NCBI GenBank assembly: GCA_027315205.1
Contig: DAHUYM010000001.1
Location: 186,001-250,000 of the forward strand
Length of the DNA: 64,000 nucleotides
From: Leptospirillum sp.
GTDB taxonomy: Bacteria; Nitrospirota; Leptospirillia; Leptospirillales; Leptospirillaceae
Direction of reading: 5' to 3'
Position numbers and translations under genes: made by a program. Positions 25,596 to 35,398 of this stretch are shown here, in pieces (position 1 is the stretch's first letter; every line of letters begins with the position of its first letter). Below the pieces are notes generated by a model, which was not told the origin of the DNA, did no database searches, and saw nothing but the letters and a program-made list of their open reading frames with translations.

Positions 25596-28183
25596 AAGAC
25601 CCGGAACCGGAAGCCGGAACCATCCCAATCTACGATCACTTTTTTGCCCTTTTCAAACTCTCCGGCGAGAATCTTCTGCGCGAGGGGATTCAGGATGAAC
25701 GTCTGGATTGCCCTCTTCAGGGGACGCGCTCCGAAAACCGGATCGTATCCCACCTGGGTCAATTCGTCTTCCGCATCCTGACTGAGCTCGAGGTCGAATC
25801 CCTGTTCCTTGAGCCTCCGGTTGACGTTCTTGAGCTGGATTTCCACGATCCGTGCGATTTCATGCCGGGTCAGCGGATGAAAGACGATGACATCGTCGAT
25901 CCGGTTCAAAAACTCGGGACGGAACGTTCGCGCCAAAACCTCCTGGACCCGCTTCTTCGTCTCTTCTTCGTCGAGTCCGGCACGTTCGCGAATGATATCC
26001 GACCCGACATTGGATGTCATGATGATCACGGTGTTCTTGAAATCGACGATCCGCCCCTGTCCGTCGGTCAAGCGACCGTCGTCGAGCACCTGCAGGAGAA
26101 TATTGAAAACGTCCGGATGGGCTTTCTCGATTTCGTCCAGAAGGATCACCGCGTACGGCCGTCTCCGGATGGCCTCCGTCAGCTGTCCTCCCTCCTCATA
26201 CCCCACATATCCGGGAGGTGCTCCGATCAACCGGGACACCGAGTGCTTTTCCATATACTCGGACATATCGATCCGGATCAGCGACTGTTCGCTGTCGAAC
26301 AAGAACAGCGCCAAGCTCTTCGCGAGCTCGGTTTTTCCGACTCCTGTGGGTCCCAGGAAAAAAAAGGATCCGAGGGGGCGATTGGGGTCCTGGATACCGG
26401 CGCGAGCTCTCCGGATGGCATTGGAAACCGCCTCAAGGGCTTCGGATTGCCCGACGACCCTTTCCCCCAGCGTTTCCTCCATGTGGAGAAGCTTCTGTAC
26501 CTCCCCTTCCAGCATCCTGGTCACCGGGATCCCGGTCCACCGGGAAATCACTTCGGCAATATCGTCCTCCCCCACTTCTTCCTTCAGGAGTCGCTTTCCA
26601 CGGCTCAGTCCTTCCAGTTCCAGCTGAGAGGAGGACAATTTTTTCTCGAGTGCCGGAATCCGGCTGTACTGAATTTCAGAGGCCTTGTCGAACTGTCCTT
26701 CCCGGACCGCGACCTCAGCGTTCTGCCGCGCTTCCTCGATCTGGACTTTGAGGGATCGGATCTCTTGTATATGGCTCTTTTCGTTGTCCCACTGGACCTT
26801 GAGTGTGGCGAATTTGGACTTCAGGGTTTCGAGTTCGTTCTCAACCTCCTGTTTCTTTTCAAGGGCTCCGGGATCCTCTTCTTTAGACAGAGCCATTTTC
26901 TCGATCTCGAGCTGGCGGACTTTTCGGTCGATTTCGTCGAGCTCCTTTGGAAGGCTGTCGATCGCCACCCTAAGCTGGCTCGCCGCTTCGTCGATCAGGT
27001 CGATTGCCTTGTCCGGCAGGAACCGTCCCATGATGTAGCGCTGGGAGAGAACTGCCGCAGCCACGATCGCGGAATCGCGAATGCGGACCCCATGATGGAT
27101 TTCGTATTTTTCCTTCAAGCCCCGAAGAATGGCGATGGTATCCTCTATGGAAGGTTCGCCGACATAAACCGGCTGGAACCGACGCTCTAGCGCGGCATCC
27201 TTTTCGATGTTCTCCCGGAATTCGTCCAGGGTCGTGGCGCCGATCGCCCTCAATTCTCCTCGGGCCAACGCCGGCTTCAGAAGGTTCGAGGCATCCATTG
27301 CCCCGCCCTCGACCGCTCCCGCACGGACGATCGTGTGCAGTTCGTCGATAAACAGGATGATCCGGCCCTCAGAACCCGTCACTTCTTTCAGGACCGCTTT
27401 CAAACGCTCCTCGAAATCCCCCCGATATTTGGCACCGGCGATCAGCGAGCCCAGATCCAGCTGAAAAACCGTCTTGTCCTTCAGCCCCTCGGGAACGTCG
27501 CCCGATACGATTCTCTGAGCCAGGCCCTCGACAATGGCCGTCTTTCCGACGCCGGGATCCCCGATCAGTACCGGGTTGTTTTTCGTCCGCCGGGAAAGCA
27601 CCTGAATGACACGCCGTATCTCCTCGTCACGTCCGATGACCGGATCTAGCTTGTTCGAACGGGCCATCTCGGTTAGATCCCGGCCGAACTTGGAAAGCGC
27701 CTGGTATTTGTCTTCCGGGTTCTGGTCGGTGACCCTCTGGGTCCCCCGAACCTCAGTCAGGGCTTTGAGGATCTTTTCCCTGTCGAGGCCGACGGACCGG
27801 AAGAGTTTCTCTTCGGTCCCCCCGAAATCCGAAAATGCGAGGAACAGGTGCTCCGTACTGACATAATCGTCCTTGAACGTTTTCGTTTCTTCCTGCGCTC
27901 TGTCCAACAGCTCCGAAAGGCGCTTCGACAGGTAAGGACCCGACTGGGCTCCCGGCCCGCTGACGGACGGATATAGGGCCATTTGTTCGTCAACGTTTCG
28001 GGCAAAGCGATCTCGGTCGATCCCGATCTTCTCCAGGATCGGAGAAACCACACCCCCCTCCTGGGCCAACAGAGCGGCGAGCAGGTGCAACGGCTCCACC
28101 TGGGTATTGCCTTTCCGGCGGGCCGTATCGATCGCCGCCTGAAGGGCTTCTTGTGATTTAATGGTCAGTTTTTCCGGATTCAC
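25592..28183 (-). CDS. clpB: ATP-dependent disaggregase ClpB
   Basis: An 863-residue Hsp100 chaperone of standard length. The N-domain (residues 1-145) precedes NBD1 with Walker [14 protein letters not shown], the long coiled-coil M-domain (about 400-530) that distinguishes ClpB from ClpA/C, and NBD2 with [12 protein letters not shown]. Pore-loop and sensor regions look normal. It solubilises aggregated proteins together with DnaK/DnaJ. It follows cbpA and cbpM and overlaps the Fis-type gene, forming a chaperone operon. Start GTG 28183. Confidence 0.96.
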   Translation of the reverse strand: MNPEKLTIKSQEALQAAIDTARRKGNTQVEPLHLLAALLAQEGGVVSPILEKIGIDRDRFARNVDEQMALYPSVSGPGAQSGPYLSKRLSELLDRAQEETKTFKDDYVSTEHLFLAFSDFGGTEEKLFRSVGLDREKILKALTEVRGTQRVTDQNPEDKYQALSKFGRDLTEMARSNKLDPVIGRDEEIRRVIQVLSRRTKNNPVLIGDPGVGKTAIVEGLAQRIVSGDVPEGLKDKTVFQLDLGSLIAGAKYRGDFEERLKAVLKEVTGSEGRIILFIDELHTIVRAGAVEGGAMDASNLLKPALARGELRAIGATTLDEFRENIEKDAALERRFQPVYVGEPSIEDTIAILRGLKEKYEIHHGVRIRDSAIVAAAVLSQRYIMGRFLPDKAIDLIDEAASQLRVAIDSLPKELDEIDRKVRQLEIEKMALSKEEDPGALEKKQEVENELETLKSKFATLKVQWDNEKSHIQEIRSLKVQIEEARQNAEVAVREGQFDKASEIQYSRIPALEKKLSSSQLELEGLSRGKRLLKEEVGEDDIAEVISRWTGIPVTRMLEGEVQKLLHMEETLGERVVGQSEALEAVSNAIRRARAGIQDPNRPLGSFFFLGPTGVGKTELAKSLALFLFDSEQSLIRIDMSEYMEKHSVSRLIGAPPGYVGYEEGGQLTEAIRRRPYAVILLDEIEKAHPDVFNILLQVLDDGRLTDGQGRIVDFKNTVIIMTSNVGSDIIRERAGLDEEETKKRVQEVLARTFRPEFLNRIDDVIVFHPLTRHEIARIVEIQLKNVNRRLKEQGFDLELSQDAEDELTQVGYDPVFGARPLKRAIQTFILNPLAQKILAGEFEKGKKVIVDWDGSGFRFRVL

Positions 28184-28207
28184 TTCGCATCCCCCGCTAC
28201 CTTAGGG

Positions 28208-28567
28208 TCAGTCGATATCCCAACAGGCATAGCTCTCCCCCACCGGCTCACGGAATCTGTGTTCCCCTGAATGGAACCTTCCGGCATACCAATGGAGCTG
28301 GCTTTTCATGTTCAGAATGACTTCGATGCCCGCAAGATTGATTCCCATGTCCCGTTTCAGTACCAGGATGAATGCCAGCCGCCGGACGGTCAGGGGGTCG
28401 AACGCGAGTGCCGGACCCTCCTCGAGGGGACGCAACAGTCCCTCCCGGATCAGGACGTCCACGATACGTCGCGAGACACCCAGACGTTCGGTGACCCATT
28501 CCATCGTGACATTGTGTTCGGGCACCATGAATCCTTCGGGCACCCAGAAATCCATTTCGGCGTTCAC
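28208..28567 (-). CDS. cbpM: MerR-type chaperone modulator (CbpM/HspR-like)
   Basis: A 119-residue protein with a MerR-like winged helix-turn-helix (VTERLGVSRRIVDVLIREGLL) and the segment KRDMGINLAGIEVILNM, characteristic of CbpM and HspR. CbpM inhibits the J-protein CbpA; HspR represses heat-shock genes. The adjacent cbpA favours CbpM, but a repressor role is also plausible. Start GTG 28567 has GGAGG. It lies between cbpA and clpB. Confidence 0.72.
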   Translation of the reverse strand: MNAEMDFWVPEGFMVPEHNVTMEWVTERLGVSRRIVDVLIREGLLRPLEEGPALAFDPLTVRRLAFILVLKRDMGINLAGIEVILNMKSQLHWYAGRFHSGEHRFREPVGESYACWDID

Positions 28568-28580
28568 CGGTCCTCCTTCC

Positions 28581-29447
28581 CTATCGCTGGAAACCGGAAC
28601 TGTAAAGAGACCCGATCTCTTTCACGAGGGCCTCGAGCTTCGGAGAATCCTTCTCAGGCAAAACAGGGATGAGCCGCACGTAATGGTGTCCCTTGGTGCC
28701 GTCGAACGAAGAATGGATTCCCTTCTCTTTCAGGCGGAGCGTTTGGCCTCCCCGGGTCTTCGGCGGTATCCGTATTCGGGTTTCCCCGTCCAGGGTCGAC
28801 GCATTGACGTTTGCGCCGAAATACAGTTCGGGAATGGTCACCCTGAGGTCCGAATAGAGATCGTGGCCCCGGCGCTCGAAGCGGGGATCGGGAAGGACAT
28901 CGTCGATTACAATATGGATCGGTCCTTTTTTTTCCCCGAGATTGTCCGCACGGACTTCGAAACTCATTCCCGGCTCCGCCCCGGAGGGGATGCGAAGGGA
29001 AACGGTCTGGGGTTTTCCGGATTCGTCTTCAAGAATGATCGATTTTAGGCCTCCTCGGGCGGATTCGGCAAGGGTCAGGATCAAGTGAACTTCCGTGACC
29101 GGAGAGCGCCCGGCACCCATTCCCCCGAAAAGATCCCAGAAGAACGATTCCCCCTGCCCAAAACCTTCCCCCCCCGGACCCGTGCCACCACTCCAGCGGA
29201 AGGAACCTTCCCCGGGATGGGGAGGGCGGGGTCCTGAGGACCTGGCCTGATCGTACTGGGATTTCTTTTCCGGATCCGAGAGAACTTCATAGGCAAGATT
29301 GATTTCCTTGAATTTCTGCTCGGAGGTCTTGTTTCCCGGATTCAGGTCAGGGTGGTATTTCCGCGCAAGCTTTCGAAATGCCTTCTTTATGTCATCCGCC
29401 GAGGCATCCTTGGGGACGCCCAGCGTCTCATAATAATCCGCTTCCAT
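28581..29447 (-). CDS. cbpA: J-domain co-chaperone CbpA/DnaJ type II
   Basis: A 288-residue Hsp40. The J domain at residues 3-70 has the essential HPD (KYHPDLNPG). A glycine-rich linker follows, then two DnaJ C-terminal beta domains. The four CxxCxGxG zinc repeats of DnaJ are absent, placing it in the CbpA class. It stimulates DnaK and presents substrates. ATG 29447 is chosen so that the protein starts [11 protein letters not shown]; it overlaps the end of nadB by 20 bases. Confidence 0.88.
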   Translation of the reverse strand: MEADYYETLGVPKDASADDIKKAFRKLARKYHPDLNPGNKTSEQKFKEINLAYEVLSDPEKKSQYDQARSSGPRPPHPGEGSFRWSGGTGPGGEGFGQGESFFWDLFGGMGAGRSPVTEVHLILTLAESARGGLKSIILEDESGKPQTVSLRIPSGAEPGMSFEVRADNLGEKKGPIHIVIDDVLPDPRFERRGHDLYSDLRVTIPELYFGANVNASTLDGETRIRIPPKTRGGQTLRLKEKGIHSSFDGTKGHHYVRLIPVLPEKDSPKLEALVKEIGSLYSSGFQR

Positions 29448-30987
29448 CGTCTCTGGCCATGCCTTCCTGTTCCGTTCGAGAACCATAAGAGAGATAGTGA
29501 GCCCCCGCAATGGGAGCAGTCAGAATGTCCATCAGGATAAGGCGGGCCACCGACAATCCGTTCGCGTAGGCGAAAAGAGCCCCGTGCACCGGACGTTTCC
29601 GTCCGGAAGACAGTCTCTCGAGAACCCATTCCAGTCCCTTCCGGGCTCCATCGAGCGTCCGGACGATTCCGGCCTTTTCCCAGAGGACCGTCTTCACTTC
29701 GGTCCAGCTCTCTTCCCCCAGACAGTCCGGAAGAACCATCTCGGAGAGGGCGCGGGCTTCCTCAGGCCCGGAAGGACCGGAAGTCCGGAGTCCATCCGCG
29801 AGGATCGAAGGAACGATCCGCTTTCCCATGACGAGAGCTTCCAGCAGCGAGTTCGAAGCCAGCCTGTTGGCCCCATGAACTCGGGTACTGGCGACTTCCC
29901 CGATGGCCCATAAACCTTTGACACCCGTTTTTCCCTCCATGTCCGAACGTACCCCCCCCATCTGGAAATGAGCCGCCGGACGGACCGGAACGGGGGTCGT
30001 TTCGAGATCGATCCCCAGATCCTTCAAGTGTCCGTAAACCTGAGGGAACCGGTTCGAGACAAACCCTTTGGGAAGGTGCGTCACGGAGAGGCGGATTTCC
30101 TGACCGGGATCTTTCGCCAATTCCAGCCACAACGCGCGTGCCACGATATCCCTGGGTGCCAATTCCCCGTCGGGGTGGTACCGGAAGAGGAACCGATCCC
30201 CCTTTCGGTCGAGAAGGTGCCCCCCCTCTCCCCTCATGGCTTCCGTCAGGAGAAAAGGCGCAGAACCCGGGAGGTCGAGAACCGTCGGGTGAAACTGGTA
30301 ATAAGCCATCCGTTCGATTTCGCACCCCGCCCGATACGCGACGCTGACCCCATCCCCGCGCTGGAATCGGGGATTTGTGGTCCTGAGGAAAAGCGAACTT
30401 CCCCCGCCAGTCGAGAGGATCACCGCCCGAGCCCGGATTTCCATAAGATCGGAATCCCTCTCTCCGAGAAAATACGCCCCCCGTGCCACTCCGTCTTCGT
30501 CAAGGCGGATCCGGTAAAGCTGGTACGGAGACAGAAAACGGAAATGAGGCTGTCGAAAAACCTCGTCGGCCAGACTCTTCAGAATGAGCGCTCCGGTCCG
30601 GTCTCCCCCTGCATGAACGATCCTGGACCGGGAATGGGCAGCTTCCCGTGTCGTTCTCAATTGGCCACGGGGATCCCTGTCGAACGGGACCCCAAGTCGC
30701 AGGAGCCCTTCGAACGCATCCGACCCCCCCTCGATCAATGTCCGGACAGACTTATGGTCACACAAACCCGCACCGGCCCGAATCGTGTCCTGGACGTGGC
30801 TTTCGATCGCATCGGCGGAAAATCCCCAGGGAAGGGCCAGGCCACCCTGGGCGAAATAGGAACTTCCGGACGAAAGGGGTCCTTTCGAAACCAGCATCGC
30901 AGAACCGTGGGGGAGAAGGTTCAAGACCGCCTGGAAACCGGCAATCCCCCCCCCAACGACCAGATAGTCGACGGAAAGACTTTCCAT
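29428..30987 (-). CDS. nadB: L-aspartate oxidase
   Basis: A 519-residue flavoprotein that oxidises aspartate to iminoaspartate, the first step of NAD synthesis. The FAD motif ([11 protein letters not shown]) is at residues 6-16. Further signatures are [11 protein letters not shown], the active-site-region HPTVLD, and [14 protein letters not shown] near residue 345. Length is normal. The ATG at 30987 overlaps the lipoprotein gene's stop as TGATG. nadA and nadC are not in the window. Being inside a chaperone operon is unusual. Confidence 0.92.
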   Translation of the reverse strand: MESLSVDYLVVGGGIAGFQAVLNLLPHGSAMLVSKGPLSSGSSYFAQGGLALPWGFSADAIESHVQDTIRAGAGLCDHKSVRTLIEGGSDAFEGLLRLGVPFDRDPRGQLRTTREAAHSRSRIVHAGGDRTGALILKSLADEVFRQPHFRFLSPYQLYRIRLDEDGVARGAYFLGERDSDLMEIRARAVILSTGGGSSLFLRTTNPRFQRGDGVSVAYRAGCEIERMAYYQFHPTVLDLPGSAPFLLTEAMRGEGGHLLDRKGDRFLFRYHPDGELAPRDIVARALWLELAKDPGQEIRLSVTHLPKGFVSNRFPQVYGHLKDLGIDLETTPVPVRPAAHFQMGGVRSDMEGKTGVKGLWAIGEVASTRVHGANRLASNSLLEALVMGKRIVPSILADGLRTSGPSGPEEARALSEMVLPDCLGEESWTEVKTVLWEKAGIVRTLDGARKGLEWVLERLSSGRKRPVHGALFAYANGLSVARLILMDILTAPIAGAHYLSYGSRTEQEGMARDDGSGLL

Positions 30988-31514
30988 CACGTGGCTCCGG
31001 GATTCCCGTTCTTTTGACTCGGAAGGCTCATGAGAAAAAAATTGTCGCCTATGATTTTCTCGATGACCTGAGACGAGGCCGGTTCTCCCGTCCGGACCCA
31101 TATCCGGCATTCTCCGGTCTTGAACACCCTGGGACCTCCTTTTTTCAGGAACCCAGAAAATGTCCAATGGGCTTTATATTCGATCGTATGTTTTTGGGGG
31201 TTCCATATTCCCGAATCCATTTCCAGGTGTAGGGCTGTCTTTTCAAGTCCGAGAAACAGGGTTTCGAGTCGCTTCTTGATCGTAACCTTCCCCGGAAACC
31301 CGGGTGAAAGCAGAGCGAGAAGTTCGTCGCTCTTTTTCTCGCGAAAATCTTTTCGGATCTCCTGTGCGATGTCCCATGTCGCGAACAGGTTTTTTTGTTC
31401 CGGGGTCAGTTCCGCTTCATCGGAACACGCGGTGCCGATGATCAGGATGAACCCCAGGGACATGCCCAACCAGAAACGGGTCATTCGAAACATGCGATCG
31501 GGCATAAATCTCAC
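30987..31514 (-). CDS. Predicted lipoprotein, first gene of the nadB-clpB operon
   Basis: A 175-residue protein with a long signal peptide ending in IIGTACS, a good lipobox (Cys near residue 30). The mature part is alpha/beta with no recognised family, although its length and layout recall small periplasmic NTF2-like folds. GTG 31514 has GGAGG eight bases upstream. The strong promoter at 31559-31587 drives it. Probably anchored to a membrane facing the periplasm. Confidence 0.7.
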   Translation of the reverse strand: MRFMPDRMFRMTRFWLGMSLGFILIIGTACSDEAELTPEQKNLFATWDIAQEIRKDFREKKSDELLALLSPGFPGKVTIKKRLETLFLGLEKTALHLEMDSGIWNPQKHTIEYKAHWTFSGFLKKGGPRVFKTGECRIWVRTGEPASSQVIEKIIGDNFFLMSLPSQKNGNPGAT

Positions 31515-31558
31515 CTTGACTACCTCCCTGCCTGATTAATCCGTCAAAGAACCAGCGA

Positions 31559-31587
31559 ATTATAGTTCTCTATCCAAGGCAGGTCAA
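31559..31587 (-). promoter_or_regulatory. Sigma-70 promoter of the lipoprotein-nadB-clpB operon
   Basis: On the minus strand TTGACC (31587-31582), a 17-base spacer and a perfect TATAAT (31564-31559), about 45 bases before the GTG start at 31514. It is back-to-back with the gltX promoter. No CIRCE or HAIR element was noticed. Confidence 0.8.
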
Positions 31588-31600
31588 AATGCCCGTTTCA

Positions 31601-31629
31601 TTGAAAAATCGGCCTGTTTGAGCTATGGT
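31601..31629 (+). promoter_or_regulatory. Sigma-70 promoter of gltX
   Basis: TTGAAA (31601-31606) and TATGGT (31624-31629) separated by 17 bases, about 58 bases before the gltX start. Its -35 box is only 14 bases from that of the divergent promoter. Confidence 0.7.
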
Positions 31630-31686
31630 AATGGGGAAATTAGCCCACTTCTTCCCTCTGTTTGCAGGAATCCCGAGGTCCCTCGA

Positions 31687-33114
31687 TTGAAAGAATCCAA
31701 GATTCGTCTCCGTTTTGCCCCGAGTCCGACCGGGTATCTCCATCTCGGAGGGGCCAGAACAGCCCTTTTCAATTACCTGTTTGCCCGACATCACGGGGGT
31801 CTCTTCATTCTCAGGGTTGAAGACACGGACAGGGAACGTTCGACCAAGGAATCGATCGATGCGATCTTCGAGGGCCTGAAATGGTTGGATCTCGATTGGG
31901 ACGAAGGACCGTTCTTCCAGTCCGAACGCCTCGACCTCTACCGTTCGGTTTCCGACCGGCTTCTCTCTGCCGGTCATGCCTATCGCTGTTATTGTACACC
32001 CGACGAACTTGAAGAACGACGCAAAGCCGCCCTCGAAAAAGGATTGCCCCCCAAATATAACGGTCGATGCCGATCGAGATCGACAGAAGGCTCGGGCCCT
32101 CACGTCATACGGTTCCGGCATCCCGAAACATCTGAAATCGTCGTGAGGGATCTCATCCGGGGCGATCTCCGTTTCGACGGAAGCCTCTTCGACGATTGGA
32201 TCCTCGTTCGTTCGGACGGCTATCCCACATACAATTTTGCTGTCGTCGTCGACGATATCGATATGAGAATCACCCATGTTTTGAGGGGAGACGACCACAT
32301 CAACAACACTCCCCGACAGATCGCCCTTTTCGAAACCCTCGGAGAATCCCTCCCTTTCTTCGCCCATATCCCGATGATCCACGGGGCCGACCGCACGAAG
32401 CTTTCGAAACGCCATGGAGCCACTTCTGTCATGTCTTACAGGGATATGGGCTTTCTGCCCCAGGCGCTCGTCAACTATATTGCACGCCTGGGCTGGTCAC
32501 ACAAGGACCAGGAGATTTTCACGCGGCGGGAACTGGTCGATTATTTCGATCTCGACCACGTCGGCAGTTCCCCGGCCGTTTTCAACCCGGAAAAACTTCT
32601 CTGGCTGAACGCACAGTACATGAAGAACGCCGATCCGAACGAACTGGCGGAATGGGTACGCCCCTTACTCCACCCCGTAATGAACCCCGTCCGGTCCGAA
32701 GGAAACGAAACCCAGGGGTTCGACCTCACCAAGATCGTCGACGAGTGGAAAACACGTTCCAGGACACTTCTCGAACTCGCCGATTCGGTTCATCCGTTCA
32801 TCGACCGGGACTTTTCCTACGCCCAAGATGTTCTCGAAAAACATTTGAACCAGGCGAACCGTCCTTTGCTGTCCCTCTACCGGGAACGCTTTGCAGCCAT
32901 TCGCACATGGGACCGCGACCATCTCACGGATGTGCTCAAAACGATAGGGACGGAACGGAATCTGAAGCTGGGGCAACTTGCTCAGCCTCTCAGAGCGGCT
33001 TTGACGGGCCAGAATGTCAGTCCCGGTATCTATGAAGTCCTGATCCTTCTCGGCCGGCAAGAGGTGATCGACAGGCTCGATCGGGCTTTGCGCACGATAC
33101 CACCCGAAACCTAA
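31687..33114 (+). CDS. gltX: Glutamyl-tRNA synthetase
   Basis: A 475-residue class I aminoacyl-tRNA synthetase that charges tRNA-Glu (and perhaps tRNA-Gln). The HIGH-like motif is in APSPTGYLHLGGART near the N-terminus and the KMSKS-like motif is KLSKRHG. The zinc-type cysteines of some GluRS are represented by CYC near residue 100. TTG 31687 is the likely start, with GAGGT upstream; the frame remains open further back without a ribosome site. A strong promoter lies just ahead. Followed by psiE after 20 bases. Confidence 0.95.
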   Translation: MKESKIRLRFAPSPTGYLHLGGARTALFNYLFARHHGGLFILRVEDTDRERSTKESIDAIFEGLKWLDLDWDEGPFFQSERLDLYRSVSDRLLSAGHAYRCYCTPDELEERRKAALEKGLPPKYNGRCRSRSTEGSGPHVIRFRHPETSEIVVRDLIRGDLRFDGSLFDDWILVRSDGYPTYNFAVVVDDIDMRITHVLRGDDHINNTPRQIALFETLGESLPFFAHIPMIHGADRTKLSKRHGATSVMSYRDMGFLPQALVNYIARLGWSHKDQEIFTRRELVDYFDLDHVGSSPAVFNPEKLLWLNAQYMKNADPNELAEWVRPLLHPVMNPVRSEGNETQGFDLTKIVDEWKTRSRTLLELADSVHPFIDRDFSYAQDVLEKHLNQANRPLLSLYRERFAAIRTWDRDHLTDVLKTIGTERNLKLGQLAQPLRAALTGQNVSPGIYEVLILLGRQEVIDRLDRALRTIPPET

Positions 33115-33134
33115 CTCTTCGCAAGGAGCTTCCC

Positions 33135-33629
33135 GTGGACACGCCTCCCCTTCCAACCTCCGGTAACCATAAGGAATTCGTCGTCAGACTTCGCCGCGTG
33201 ATCTCCCAGATTGATGATTACATTCACCTGCTGGTCGCGATTTTACTGATGTCAGGTGCCGTTGTCGTCCTTTTTCACTCGGCACTCACGCTGACGGACC
33301 TTTCGATCCATTCGGTACTGGGGCTCATCAACGACATGCTTTTTGTGATCATCATCCTGGAGCTTGTCTGGATCATGCTCAGTTACCTCGGGAGAAGGCG
33401 ATTCCCGATCGCGTCCTTCATCCTGATCGGCATCATCTCGTCCATTCGCCGCATTCTCCTGATCGAAGCACAGGCATCCTTCGATTTCAAAACACGGGCG
33501 ACATTCTTTTCCCCTCAGACGATCGATCTTCTTTTCTATGTCGTTATCGTAGTCGCGCTTGTATTTGCCTATTACCTGATCGCCCGATTTCCTGACGATC
33601 ATGAAATCGAGATTCGTCCCAAGCAATAA
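33135..33629 (+). CDS. psiE: PsiE-family membrane protein
   Basis: A 164-residue protein with four hydrophobic helices (about residues 30-52, 62-84, 92-108 and 132-152), matching the phosphate-starvation-inducible PsiE family. The biochemical role of this family is not established. GTG 33135 has AAGGAG upstream. It probably shares the gltX transcript. Confidence 0.78.
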   Translation: MDTPPLPTSGNHKEFVVRLRRVISQIDDYIHLLVAILLMSGAVVVLFHSALTLTDLSIHSVLGLINDMLFVIIILELVWIMLSYLGRRRFPIASFILIGIISSIRRILLIEAQASFDFKTRATFFSPQTIDLLFYVVIVVALVFAYYLIARFPDDHEIEIRPKQ

Positions 33630-33641
33630 TTACCGAGTGTT

Positions 33642-33671
33642 TTGAAGATCGTTCGGATCGTGTGCTAGAGT
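33642..33671 (+). promoter_or_regulatory. Possible sigma-70 promoter
   Basis: TTGAAG (33642-33647) and TAGAGT (33666-33671), 18 bases apart, about 70 bases upstream of the gene at 33742. Confidence 0.4.
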
Positions 33672-33741
33672 GTTTAAACAACCTGCTGGTCGAGTCTTTT
33701 TCATATCCATCGGAATTAAAGACTGAGAAGAGGATTTCGGA

Positions 33742-34143
33742 ATGTACTATTGCGGAATGAAATTCAATGAACAACATATCGATCTGACCATCATCAACGA
33801 AGGCGAATCGATCATCCTCCAGACACAGATCGGTAAATCGCCGGAAGACATTCTTCGCATTTTTGAAAACCGCCCGCGCACCCGTGTACTCGTCGAGACC
33901 CATCCGGAAGCACGACTGGTCGAAACCATTCTGGACGACAGCCCCCACGAGTGGAAATCCCTTTCCTTCGACGAGATGAATGTCATCCGGGAAAAATTCG
34001 GCGAGAATTTGCCGCAAGTGGATTCCACCCATCACATTGCGCGCCTTGCCCTCTTTCATTGGAAAACGCTCGATCCCCCGGAAGAAACAGGGGGCGACTT
34101 TCTCCATGAATTGGCGATCGGACTGGATGAAAACGAAGAATAA
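33742..34143 (+). CDS. Small protein resembling the N-terminal half of IS110-type transposases
   Basis: A 133-residue protein with its own ribosome site (AGAGGATTTCGGA before ATG). I do not recognise a named family with confidence. Three blocks line up in order with the RuvC-like domain of IS110 transposases: CGMKFNEQHIDLTIINEG (compare GIDVSK...), RVLVETHPEARLVETIL (compare the conserved Glu strand), and VDSTHHIARLALF (compare the TDxxDAxxLA segment). Two of the four acidic residues are missing, so it should not be an active transposase. It ends cleanly before a terminator. It could be a domesticated remnant or an unrelated RNase H-like protein. Confidence 0.5.
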   Translation: MYYCGMKFNEQHIDLTIINEGESIILQTQIGKSPEDILRIFENRPRTRVLVETHPEARLVETILDDSPHEWKSLSFDEMNVIREKFGENLPQVDSTHHIARLALFHWKTLDPPEETGGDFLHELAIGLDENEE

Positions 34144-34177
34144 AGAGGATTTGAACTCGCTTAAGGACTTAAGAAGA

Positions 34178-34202
34178 CCGGTCCGGGAGAACCCCGGACC
34201 GG
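34178..34202. terminator. Bidirectional terminator between the 33742 gene and the oxidoreductase operon
   Basis: CCGGTCCGGG (34178-34187) pairs with CCCGGACCGG (34193-34202) across a five-base loop. It lies between two convergent transcripts. On the minus strand TCTTCTT follows; the tail on the plus strand is weaker. Confidence 0.7.
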
Positions 34203-34214
34203 AATGTATTTAGA

Positions 34215-34796
34215 TCAAAAACCCCTCGAATTTGTTTTCATTTTCTTCACGTATTCCGTAACCCTGTCGATCTTTTCCGGATTGATATCCCGAACCGTCA
34301 GGTTGGCGTCTTCGTGACCGGCATGGGCACAAAAGGCCATCGTGAAACATGCGGTCCCGCCCCGGATGATTTTGAGCGAAAGATTCGCATAATGGCAATG
34401 GACTCCGACGAACATGCAAACATCGATCTTGTTGTGCCAGATCGTCAGGTTGGGGTGATTGGGGTTGATCTCCGCTTCTGGGTCGATCTTTGGGTATTTC
34501 GGACGATAGTCCGGCATCGGGATGATGTTGATCCCACCTGCAACGGACAGACGTTCTACGGCTTCGGCGGTCCGGATCGATTTTTCATTCCATCCCCACA
34601 GCACGAGAGGTCCGGGAAAGATCGTCGGAACCTTTGCGGAGATAAACTTGCGGGCCGATTCTTCGATGGCCTGCTCTTCATCGACAAGAGCCCCTTCGAT
34701 ATGGCCCTGGCCAGGCTCCGGTAAAATATTTCCGGCCAGCGACGCCGCAGGCGGTAAAAAACCTTCTGGCCCCCTCATCACTTTGTACGGATTCAC
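34215..34796 (-). CDS. Epsilon-type subunit of a 2-oxoacid:ferredoxin oxidoreductase (CODH-beta-like family)
   Basis: A 193-residue protein at the end of the second oxidoreductase operon. It resembles proteins annotated as carbon monoxide dehydrogenase beta-subunit family, which accompany five-subunit pyruvate or 2-oxoglutarate ferredoxin oxidoreductases of reductive-TCA bacteria. Conserved-looking features are GPLVLWGWNEKS, CMFVGVHCHYANLSLKII and AFCAHAGHEDANL. No iron-sulfur ligand set is evident, and no CODH catalytic gene is nearby. GTG 34796 is favoured by AAGGA six bases upstream. Its exact role is unknown. Confidence 0.7.
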   Translation of the reverse strand: MNPYKVMRGPEGFLPPAASLAGNILPEPGQGHIEGALVDEEQAIEESARKFISAKVPTIFPGPLVLWGWNEKSIRTAEAVERLSVAGGINIIPMPDYRPKYPKIDPEAEINPNHPNLTIWHNKIDVCMFVGVHCHYANLSLKIIRGGTACFTMAFCAHAGHEDANLTVRDINPEKIDRVTEYVKKMKTNSRGF

Positions 34797-34892
34797 TCTC
34801 ACTCCTTTTGAAAATCAGTGTTCGTCAGACTGGAAACTGTAACGATCTGGATTGAACGATACCAAAAAAGAAAAAGCCCTTCCGGAGACATG

Positions 34893-35141
34893 CTATGAAA
34901 CGGGCCCTTCTTCCTCTTCTTCGAGTTCTTCTTTGTTAAACGCCTGGCTTATGTAATGATGCGCCCAGTCGAGGTAGATCTTGCCACTGTCCTTGATCGC
35001 AATATAACCAATCAGCTGAGGCTTCATCTTGTCTTCGGTCAACCCGGTTTTCTGGGCCGATTCGATTTCAGCGTTCAAAACGTCCATGAACCGGTCCATC
35101 GCCAAACGAACATCGTCCAGCGCTCTTCTCATATCTCCCAT
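34893..35141 (-). CDS. Small acidic protein of the oxidoreductase operon
   Basis: An 82-residue protein, mainly helical, with an acidic C-terminus (a run of eight Glu/Leu residues then EGPVS). It lies between the delta-subunit ferredoxin gene and the epsilon-type gene, 30 bases after the former. No family recognised. Its place inside the operon suggests an accessory or structural subunit, but this is only positional. Confidence 0.6.
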   Translation of the reverse strand: MGDMRRALDDVRLAMDRFMDVLNAEIESAQKTGLTEDKMKPQLIGYIAIKDSGKIYLDWAHHYISQAFNKEELEEEEEGPVS

Positions 35142-35171
35142 GGACCCGCCACCGCCGTATTCGGACTTTTT

Positions 35172-35384
35172 CTACCTGTTGACCATCTTGATTGCGTTAT
35201 GTTTCGCCGCATCGCACACAACAACACACAGTTCGCATCCCTTGCAACGGGACTCCACAACGTACGCCACTTTCTTTTCATCGTTCATCATAATGCAGTT
35301 CGCTTCCGGACAGTACATGATACAGAGCCGGCACCCCTTGTTCGCAACACACGATTCTTCGCTGATTTCCGCAATATAATACAT
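35172..35384 (-). CDS. 2-oxoacid:ferredoxin oxidoreductase delta subunit (2[4Fe-4S] ferredoxin)
   Basis: A 70-residue ferredoxin-type subunit. Two cluster motifs are seen: a variant first site (SCVANKGCRLCIMYCPEANC) and CKGCELCVVVCD. It passes electrons between ferredoxin and the catalytic core. Paralogous to the longer delta subunit at 39271-39603. Downstream of the gamma gene by 14 bases. Confidence 0.87.
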   Translation of the reverse strand: MYYIAEISEESCVANKGCRLCIMYCPEANCIMMNDEKKVAYVVESRCKGCELCVVVCDAAKHNAIKMVNR

Positions 35385-35398
35385 CTCTGCCGTATCTC

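Noticed and set aside
25862-27190. 442-codon plus-strand open frame
   Set aside because: Antisense to clpB and without recognisable domains.
34215-34796. True carbon monoxide dehydrogenase
   Set aside because: No Ni-Fe-S catalytic gene or cluster ligands nearby; it sits at the end of an oxidoreductase operon.
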